Assembly (NCBI GenBank): GCA_002179805.1
Contig: NAVB01001772.1
Location: 1 to 20,539 of the forward strand
DNA length: 20,539 bases
Source: Acanthamoeba lenticulata
Taxonomy: Eukaryota; Discosea; Longamoebia; Acanthamoebidae
Reading direction: 5' to 3'
The translations under genes were made by a program, and so were the position numbers. Every line of letters begins with the position of its first letter. Within the stretch, counting starts at the first letter, position 1. Shown one piece after another: positions 9,034 to 16,600 of this stretch. Below the pieces are notes generated by a model that was given only the letters and a program-made list of their open reading frames with translations, did no database searches and had not been told where the DNA came from.

Positions 9034-10542
9034 ATGGAGCGAGAAGAAGAAGAAAGCCACGGAGCCAAGAGGAAAGCACCACCGCACGACACAACAAGTG
9101 CCCCTGTGGTGCCTCACAAGAAACTAGCCTCCTCTTCTTCAAGACTCGACCATGTGGAAGGCGGCCTACACGACCTTATGCTCGAGCTGGTGGCAGTCAT
9201 TCTCAGCCACGTCGAGCCCACAGCTCTGCCCCTATGTCACGCCGTATGTCGGCGTTGGCAACATGCACTCTCGCTCCTTCCTTCCGAGTCTCGCCCGCGC
9301 CGGTCGGTCCTGGCCTCTCATGGCTTTAGCTCCGACCTCGCCGAGAAGGGCTGGCTTTCGGCCCTCATGTGGGCGCACGCCCAGGGCTGCCCACTGGACC
9401 GCTTCGCCACCTACTACGCGGCCGAGCAGGGTCGGCTGGCCGTGCTCCGGTGGCTGAGGGCCAACGGCTGCCCGTGGGACGAGCGGACTTGCACCTACGC
9501 GGCGCAGGGCGGCCACCTCGACGTGCTCCAGTGGCTGAGGGCCAACGGCTGCCCGTGGAACGAGGCCACGGCCTGCGCTGCAGCGCAGGGCGGCCACCTC
9601 GACGTGCTCAAGTGGTTGCACGCCAACGGCTGTCCATGGAACGAGTTCGCTTGCTCCGAGGCCGCCAGCCGCGGCCACCTCGGCGTGCTCAAGTGGCTGC
9701 GCGCCAATGGCTGCCCATGGACCGTTACAACCTGCACCGCCGCGGCAGAGGGCGGCCACCTTGACGTCCTCCGGTGGGCACTGGCGCACGGAGCCCCATG
9801 CTCTCAATGGGCGTGCACGGAAGCGGCCAAGTCGGGGCGGATTGACATTTTGGAGTGCCTACGCGAGAGCAACTGCCTGTTTGTGGCGCCCGCCTTTGAG
9901 GCAGCAGCTGAAGCTGGGCACTTGGAAGTGCTGCAGTGGGTCTACGTGCACGCGAATGCCTCGCCCCAGTTGACCGCCGCGTGCTGCGCCAAAGCGGCGG
10001 CCAAGGGCCACTTGGCAGTGCTCAAGTGGCTCAAGGCCGCGGGCTGTCCGTGGGACGAGGCCACGTGTGCCTATGCAGCGCAAAGCGGCCACCTGGAGCT
10101 GCTGCAGTGGGCCCGCGCCAATGGCTGCCCGTGGACCGAGAGCACTTGCATGCGTGCTGCCCAGACCAATCGATTCCAGCTGCTGCAGTGGGCGCGCGCC
10201 AACGGCTGCCCGTGGAGCGCGGACGTGTTTGCTTGTGCGCCCGCCACGGGCAACCTCGAGATGGTGCGGTGGCTGCATGCTCAAGGCTGCCCGTGGGACC
10301 AACGTGCCTGCGCCAATGCCGTGGGCCACCTGAGCGTTTTGCAATGGCTGCGCGAGCACGGCTGCCCATGGGACGAAACAACGTGCACGGAAGCAGCCCG
10401 TTGTGGTCAACTCGAAGTGCTCCAGTGGGCCCGGGCCAACGGCTGCCCGTGGGATGTGCAGACGTATTTGACCGCCGAGTGGGAAGGATACACCGACATC
10501 ATGGCGTGGGCGCGAGCGAACGGCTGTCCCACCAGAAAATAA
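9034..10542 (+). CDS. F-box protein with 15 Trp-rich ankyrin-like repeats (giant-virus type), copy A
   Basis: The product has 502 residues and the gene is intronless. The charged head MEREEEESHGAKRKAPPHD contains a KRK basic patch. Residues about 45-80 (LMLELVAVILSHVEPTALPL, then CHAVCRRWQ) form an F-box, which in known proteins binds Skp1 of an SCF ubiquitin ligase. From about residue 105 there are about 15 units of roughly 27 residues with the pattern ANGCPWDE.TC..AA..GHL.VLQW. They are ankyrin-like but with two conserved Trp. The same F-box plus repeat layout is abundant in pandoraviruses and relatives and in Acanthamoeba (established knowledge); direction of transfer is open. One unit near 10312 lacks two residues relative to copy B. 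A substrate-receptor role is inferred; the repeats would select the target. Confidence 0.88.
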   Translation: MEREEEESHGAKRKAPPHDTTSAPVVPHKKLASSSSRLDHVEGGLHDLMLELVAVILSHVEPTALPLCHAVCRRWQHALSLLPSESRPRRSVLASHGFSSDLAEKGWLSALMWAHAQGCPLDRFATYYAAEQGRLAVLRWLRANGCPWDERTCTYAAQGGHLDVLQWLRANGCPWNEATACAAAQGGHLDVLKWLHANGCPWNEFACSEAASRGHLGVLKWLRANGCPWTVTTCTAAAEGGHLDVLRWALAHGAPCSQWACTEAAKSGRIDILECLRESNCLFVAPAFEAAAEAGHLEVLQWVYVHANASPQLTAACCAKAAAKGHLAVLKWLKAAGCPWDEATCAYAAQSGHLELLQWARANGCPWTESTCMRAAQTNRFQLLQWARANGCPWSADVFACAPATGNLEMVRWLHAQGCPWDQRACANAVGHLSVLQWLREHGCPWDETTCTEAARCGQLEVLQWARANGCPWDVQTYLTAEWEGYTDIMAWARANGCPTRK

Positions 10543-10606
10543 CCAAAATAACCAAAATTCAAGAAGTACAATTTAAAATTAAGCGAGAAGCAACACAACA
10601 GTCTAA

Positions 10607-11917
10607 ATGGAACGAGAAGAGGAAGAAAGCCACGGGGCCAAGAGGAAAGCACCACCGCACGACGCAACAAGTGCCCCTGTGGCGGCCCTTAAGAAACAAG
10701 CCGCCTCCTTGTCTTCAAGGCTCGACCATGTGATGGTGGCACACCACCCCGGTGGTGAAGCGAACCAGTCACGCTTCTCGGACCTCATGCTTGAGCTGGT
10801 AACAGTCATTCTCAGCTATGTCGATAATGCGGCCCTGCTCCTGTGCCAGGCCGTGTGTCGCCGTTGGCAGGAAGCGCTCTCGCTCCTTCCTCCCGAGTCT
10901 CGCCCGCGTCGGTCGCGCCTGTACTCTCTTGGCTTTAGCTCCGACCTCGCGAAAAAGGGCTGGCTTTCGGCCCTCATGTGGGCGCGCGCTCAGGGCTGCC
11001 CATGGGACGATCGGGCTTGCACCAACGCGGCGCAGGGCGGCCACCTCGACGTGCTCAAGTGGTTGCGCGCCAACGGCTGTCCCTGGGACGAGTACACGTG
11101 CGCCTGGGCAGCCAAGAAAGGCCACCTGGGCGTGCTCAAGTGGTTGCGCGCCAATGGCTGTCCCTGGGATGCTTTCACATGCACCTTTGCTGCCGAGGAA
11201 GGTCGCTTGGAGGTGCTCCAGTGGGCGCGCGCCAATGGCTGCCGGTGGAGCACAACATACACCTGCACCGCCGCGGCAGAGGGCGGCCACCTTGACGTCC
11301 TCCGGTGGGCCCTGGCACACGGAGCCCAAGGCGAGCAAGAGGCCAGCGTGGCGGCGGCCAAGTCGGGGCGGATTGACATTTTGGAGTGCCTACGCGAGAG
11401 CAACTGCCTGTTTGTGGAGCTCCCCTTTGTGACAGCAGCTGAAGCCGGGCACTTGGAGATGCTTCAATGGTTCTGTGCAAATGCCTCGCCCCAGCTGACC
11501 GCCGTGTGCTGCGCCAAAGCGGCGGCCAACGGTCACTTGGCAGTGCTCAAGTGGCTCAAGGCCGCGGACTGCCCGTGGGACGAAGCCACGTGCGTCAGCG
11601 CAGCGAGCGGAGGCCACCTGGAGCTGCTGCAGTGGGCGCGCGCCAACGGCTGCCCGTGGAGCGCGGACGTGTTTGCTTGTGCGCCCGCCTCGGGCAACCT
11701 CGAGATGGTGCGGTGGCTGCATGCTCAAGGCTGCCCGTGGGATGAGCGCGCATGCACCGACGCCGCCGCCGCAGGCGAATTGGCGGTGCTCCAGTGGCTG
11801 CGCGAGCACGGCTGCCCGTGGGACAAGAGAACATGCACGCTAGCGGCCTTTAATGGCCATTCCGAAGTGCTCCGATGGGCCCGCGCGAACGGCTGCCCAG
11901 AGGACCCCTTCTGGTAA
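10607..11917 (+). CDS. F-box protein with 12 Trp-rich ankyrin-like repeats, copy B
   Basis: The product has 436 residues, is intronless, and is a tandem paralogue of the preceding gene. The head is nearly identical (MEREEEESHGAKRKAPPHDA), the F-box is at about residues 56-91 (LMLELVTVILSYVDNAALLL), then about 12 units of the GCPWD...GHL.VLKW type. Relative to copy A it has an insertion before the F-box (HHPGGEANQSR) and three fewer repeat units, and its terminal unit is cut by TAA after GCPEDPFW. Runs of 64 and 121 bases are identical or have one mismatch with copy A, while intervening units have clearly diverged. An SCF substrate-receptor role is inferred from the F-box; target unknown. Confidence 0.87.
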   Translation: MEREEEESHGAKRKAPPHDATSAPVAALKKQAASLSSRLDHVMVAHHPGGEANQSRFSDLMLELVTVILSYVDNAALLLCQAVCRRWQEALSLLPPESRPRRSRLYSLGFSSDLAKKGWLSALMWARAQGCPWDDRACTNAAQGGHLDVLKWLRANGCPWDEYTCAWAAKKGHLGVLKWLRANGCPWDAFTCTFAAEEGRLEVLQWARANGCRWSTTYTCTAAAEGGHLDVLRWALAHGAQGEQEASVAAAKSGRIDILECLRESNCLFVELPFVTAAEAGHLEMLQWFCANASPQLTAVCCAKAAANGHLAVLKWLKAADCPWDEATCVSAASGGHLELLQWARANGCPWSADVFACAPASGNLEMVRWLHAQGCPWDERACTDAAAAGELAVLQWLREHGCPWDKRTCTLAAFNGHSEVLRWARANGCPEDPFW

Positions 11918-11970
11918 GACGGGATCGTGTCGCCCGACCCCGACGTCATGGCGAACGGTTGTCCAACAGG
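11918..11970 (+). pseudogene. In-frame relic of the lost terminal repeat of copy B
   Basis: Directly after the TAA at 11915-11917 the same frame reads DGIVSPDPDVMANGCPTG. Copy A ends DIMAWARANGCPTRK, so DVMA and NGCPT match the last unit, with WARA lost. This suggests copy B once extended to the same end as copy A and was shortened by a new stop and small deletions. The following bases to 12124 show no further similarity or gene. Confidence 0.6.
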
Positions 11971-12124
11971 TCTCCAGCTCTCTTGCCCTTCCTTACAATG
12001 GGCCTGTGCCTCCATGCCCCGGGTGACGCTTGCTCCAGCTCGTTTGGTCTTTGGGAAACAAAAAATGTATTCCACGCATTCTTGGCAAATTGTTTTTGTC
12101 CTGCTTGCCCCGTCCCTTTTACCC

Positions 12125-13469
12125 TCACATATCGACCAAGGCCTTGAACAAGTCGTAGAACAACCTGTCGCATGGCAGCTGCGGTATCAGGGTCTGTTGG
12201 AGGAGCTGCAAGAGGGAGACGGGAGGGGCTGTAACGTACCAGACGCAAAAATTGTTGAGCGTGGAAGACGCCACTCGGTAGCCCAATCCCGCGAACAGGC
12301 CTGTACAGACACAGTTATTATTAAATCTGAACCAAAAAAATTCAAATAAAATAGAAAAATGAAATAAAAAAAATAACAAGACTTTGTACCGGGGAAGCCG
12401 ATCTGGGCGTAGACATCGGCCAAGCTGATGGGACTCGGGGCGGCCGCCAAGTGCGAGTATGCCACGTCGAAGGGATGGGTCACCACGGCGCCCACCGCCG
12501 ACGACACCAGCGCCGCGAACATGACGCCTGCGGCCTTCCGCGACTGCGCCACACATCCCACACCCTCAGTGGAATGAATAGAATGCACATAGAGATGCGC
12601 GCACGTGTAGTGTGCGTCGCGCGTGGTGTGGAGACGCACGAAGGAGATGCGTCGGTCGCGGTCGTAGCCGGGGTCGAGGCGCGAGAACGACCACCGCGCA
12701 ATGCACTCGAACAGGTAGAACTTGATAACGCCCGCCATCAGGTGCCTCGCCAGCAGGAGCGGCAGCCCAGTGTACAGTCTGCGACGACGCACGTGAGACA
12801 GACTGCACGACACGACACGACGCAATGCATGTGCGCGGGCGCGTACCCGCGAGCGCCGTGGAGGTGAAGGATCTTGATGAGGGCACTCGTGAGGTTGGGT
12901 GCGAACAGCGGATCGGCCACGAGTTTCACCTGCACGCGGCGTCGCGTTCGTTGTCGTTCTTTCTTCGTCTAACAATCGATTGGGAAAAGGGAGAGATACC
13001 TCGCAGAGGTGGAAGGGCGCGAAGAGGGTGGTGGCGACGGTCTCGGCGGCGAGCGATGCGGTGAGGTACACCGAGGTGTTTGCGAGGCCCAGCGGCAGCA
13101 CATCGTGCAGCTTCTCCTTGAGGATGTTGTATCCGAGGAACTTGACTCCACCTGCAGAAAACGTTTGATTATTTATTAAAAATAAAAGAATAATAAATAA
13201 ACGTTTGGTGAATGCTGCAGCATACCGTGAATGCTCCAACCGATCAAGTTGGCGGCCAGACCGTGGATCAAGCCATCACTGAGTGGCAGCCACGTGCGCT
13301 CCACTTGTGCTCTCACCTTTAGTACATCTGCACACCAATGAGTCAATTTACAGCTCTGTGCTGCGGGTGGCGCTGGGGGCTGCGCAGGCCTACCAAGAGG
13401 AAACGTGAGGAGGTGGGACAGGCAGTTGGCGAGCGAGCCACCGACGGCATAAACCAATTGCTCGGCCAT
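12125..13469 (-). CDS. Mitochondrial carrier family protein, phosphate-carrier-like, 7 exons
   Basis: Inferred exons: 13469-13394, 13327-13226, 13151-13000, 12929-12847, 12778-12640, 12543-12390, 12300-12125, giving 293 residues, the usual carrier length. Three repeats are visible. Repeat 1 has FPLDVLKVRAQV, the intact P-x-D-x-x-K signature, then LIGWSIHGGVKFLGYNILK, which parallels the phosphate carrier's QG..KFG.YE segment. Repeat 2 has TASLAAETVATTLFAP, but its signature is degenerate (P-F-H-L-C-E). Repeat 3 has THPFDVAYS, where the basic residue is missing, as in phosphate carriers. Carriers of this family exchange solutes across the mitochondrial inner membrane; phosphate as substrate is inferred from similarity only. 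Intron 5 (12639-12544) is 96 bases, in phase and without stops, so retention would add 32 residues. Confidence 0.82.
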
Positions 13470-13628
13470 CTTGTTTTCAATTTGCCCTGGTTGCTGCTAA
13501 CGGCCGTTGCTTGGTGTTTAAAAAAAGAAAATTCCGCGCAGGTGGAAATAGCAAAAGAAATGTAAACTCGCGTGGTATGCGTCGACTCAATTAATCGGCA
13601 AGGAAGGAAGCAAAAGAGCAAACACAAG
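13470..13628. promoter_or_regulatory. Divergent promoter of the carrier and PH-LRR genes
   Basis: The 159 bp between the two divergent ATGs must hold both promoters and leaders. The segment GTTTAAAAAAAG near 13515-13528 is an AT-rich, TATA-like candidate, but no element is certain. Confidence 0.4.
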
Positions 13629-16600
13629 ATGGAGAGGGGTGGGGGCTCACTAGAACGAATTCCGCTTCCGGTCGTCCTAGTAGATACCACAAAGGTGCAA
13701 TTGCCGTAGCGTTTTGCTCCCTTCACATCAATATTTACACTTGAGCACTTTGGCAGGAGGGCTTCCTGTTTCTCAGGAAGCAAAGCGGGGACTGGAGAAA
13801 GTACTGGTTTGTACGTGCTCCGCCATCCTTGGGGAAGAGAGGTCGGTTATTCTTGAGCGGAGCCTCACTCGGCTCCCTCCTTACAGGTGCTGGGCCGCTC
13901 CGCGTTATGCTACTACCGCAAAGAAAAGGTGCGGCTCGCCACGGGAAGTGGAGGCCGGACCAAGCGTGCTGTCATTCACTCACTATCTCTACGTCCATGC
14001 ATACACGCACATATAGGAACTGCGTCCAGTGGGGCAGATCGACATGGACAATGTGACCCTCGAGTGCAGGTGCGTGCTCCGCCTTTTGTTAACACGCGCG
14101 GCATTACACTTTCTCACGGCGATCTCATGATTGCAGAGTCAACGAGTGGGCCACAAAGTCGGCGGCCTACTGCTTCCAGATCACGCATCCGGAGCGACCC
14201 ACCACCTACCTGGCTTCTGCCACTCTCACTGAGCGCGTACGGCCTTTGTCTTTTTATTCGGCCCAAAAAAAGCTAAAAAATACTTATTTGTTTGTGTGCA
14301 GCTTGAATGGCTGAAGTCCTTGCACAGAGTACTCTTCATCTCTTTATTGCTCACCTTTTTCTTTTTTTTTCTTTTTTTAAAACAAGAATTAACCATTTTG
14401 TTTACTTTTTTCCAACAGGCCCGCCTCATGCAAAAGCCGGAGGCTCCGCCGGCGCCGCCCAAGATCGAGCTCGAGCGCGGTGGACAGCTGCGGGACGACG
14501 ACACAGACACCGAGGATGAGCGCGAGGAGGACGATGATCCGGCCACCCTGGCCTCGGCCTTGTCGTCGTCCGTCCTCGCCTCGCCGCCCATGTCGCCCCG
14601 GACGGCCCACCTGATCGCGGGCGCTGCCGCCGACGCGCCGCCGACCGAGGCGCAGCTCGCCTCGGCCTTCTCGCTGGCCACACAGGCCGCCTCGGCCGCC
14701 GGCCCGGCGCCCGCATTCAGCGCCGCCCATGCGGCCAAGCTGCACCGGCCGCGCACGTTCTCCTTCACGGGAGAGAAGCTGATCGTGGCCTACCGCTACA
14801 TGAAGCAGGGCCTCATGGGCCAGCCCTCGCCGCCTTCGATCATCTACATCCCGAGCAACAACATCTACCGCCGATTCACCTTCAACGTTGCCATCCAGAA
14901 GCTCCTCAAGTCCTACCCCTCCCTCAACACAGTACCGTTTTCGCTTTCCAACATTCTTTTCATTTTTTCTTTTTTTTTTGATTCCTCATTATTCTTTTTT
15001 CTGAATAATTTTTGTGGTGACGATGGCAGCTCAACATCACCGATTGCAAGTTTGGTGGCGACTTTGAGCTGGAGTACATCGAGGTGTGCCAGAAGAACCC
15101 GTCGCTCACCAACCTCGAGTTTCGCAATGCGAGCCCGGGCAAGCGCTACGTGCACGACAGCCTCTTCTCCATCGTCTCCAAGCTCCCGATCCACATCCGC
15201 GCGCTCACCCTCGACAACATCCTGTCCAAGGTGCGCTCCCTCGACTGCCCGCTCCTCGGCCTCAAGGCAGCTGCTGACGTCAGCATGATGCTGGTTCCAG
15301 GACGGCGTGTCGGCCGTGCTGCAGGTGCTGCAGACCCGCCAGCAGATCACCTCCATCGACCTCTCCAACAACCCGTTCTATCTCCCTCAGGTTCCTTTTC
15401 TATTTTCCTTCTTTTTCTTTTATTCTTAACATTATTTCATAATTTTGCACCTTGCGACTTACACTATGACGCGATCTGGGCAGATGACGACTCTAATCCG
15501 CTGCCTGGCCTCCAGCTACCTGGAGCAGATCAACCTCACCGGGTGCTCGGTGAGTGACGAGCAGGCCTGTCTCCTCTTTGCCGCGGTACGTGGCCTCTTC
15601 GCTTTCGCTTTCGCTTTCGTTCTCTTTTTTTAATAATCAATTATTTATCTAATTAATTATTTATTTTAAATCAATGAAAATTCTTTTCCTGTCTGGGTTT
15701 GCCGCTATGCATTGACCCGCGTGTGATGGACTCCAGTTGGCCGAGAGCCAGACGGTGGGCTCCCTCAACCTGTCGCATAACCACATCGGCCGCGCCTCCG
15801 TCGAGCACATCGCCCAATTCCTGTACATCCATTCGTGCATCAACCTCAACTTATTGTGTTTGTGTCTCATGTTGATCATCACAGGCACGTGAATCGGAGC
15901 TTGACCAGCCTCAATCTGGCCCAGAACAAGTGCGTGGGGCCCTGCGAGCAGAGCTTCATCTCTCTTCATAGAGTGCCAAAACGACAACGACAACACTGAT
16001 CTTTTGGCTGGCGTGCAGGCTGCGGCGAGTGGACATCATCTTCAGCGCGCTGTCGGGGACCAACCAGAAGGAGCTGCAGGTCCTTAACCTGGAGGACAAC
16101 CGGATCGGCCACGCGTCGGTCTACGCGCTCTGCAAATTCCTGCAATACAACCACTCCCTCACCGACCTCAACCTCGCCAACAACAAATTCCGCGAGGAAG
16201 ACGGCAGGGTCCGTTCTCCTCCAGACTTTTTGATCATTTTCCTAGAATTTATTATGATTTTTAGAAATTTAATTTGATTTGATTCCATGGGGGCGTGGAC
16301 GATGCAGATGATCGCGATGGCGCTGCCGCCGAATCGGACGCTGCAGCAGTTCAAGCTGAGCCGCACGAACAAGGCTCTGGGCGTCATCAGCGTGGGCATC
16401 GCCGCCCGCGACGCCGAGGCCATCGAAGAGATCCTCGACCGCAACGTACCTCTTCCCCTCCCTGGTCTCATAAGAATGCTTGGAATGTCATAGATCAACA
16501 TCGCGGTGGCGTTGCGCGGTGGGCAGAGGACGGAGCGCGTGCAGACAAACCGGGGCAACGGCGACAAGCGCCGCACGTTTGGGAATTTCTGCAAAGACTA

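Larger units (their letters stand above)
9012..11970 (+). repeat. Tandem duplication of about 1.57-kb units (copies A and B)
   Basis: The two F-box genes are direct repeats. Similarity starts upstream of both ATGs: GAGAAGCAACACAA occurs at 9012-9025 and 10585-10598, then a similar CTAAATGGA. It continues through the coding regions and reaches a relic after copy B's stop. The offset between leaders is 1573 bp. Only 64 bp lie between the first stop and the second ATG, so copy B's promoter must be within that gap or inside copy A. Confidence 0.9.

Noticed and set aside
9232..9807. Long minus-strand frames opposite both ankyrin-type genes
   Set aside because: They mirror the repeated GC-rich coding units and recur at matching places in both copies; no independent signal was seen.
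9420..11900. Regular direct repeats of about 81 bases that could suggest a CRISPR array
   Set aside because: The units are protein-coding in frame, vary at synonymous sites and have no spacers.
3127..11917. The island as an integrated giant virus fragment
   Set aside because: Only the F-box/ankyrin pair is virus-like. No capsid, polymerase or other viral core gene is present, and such repeats are also native to amoeba genomes.
12225..12260. A further intron in the last carrier exon (donor GTACGT, acceptor TTGCAG)
   Set aside because: Splicing it gives an early stop soon after NNFCV, whereas reading through gives a full-length carrier end, so I kept it as coding.
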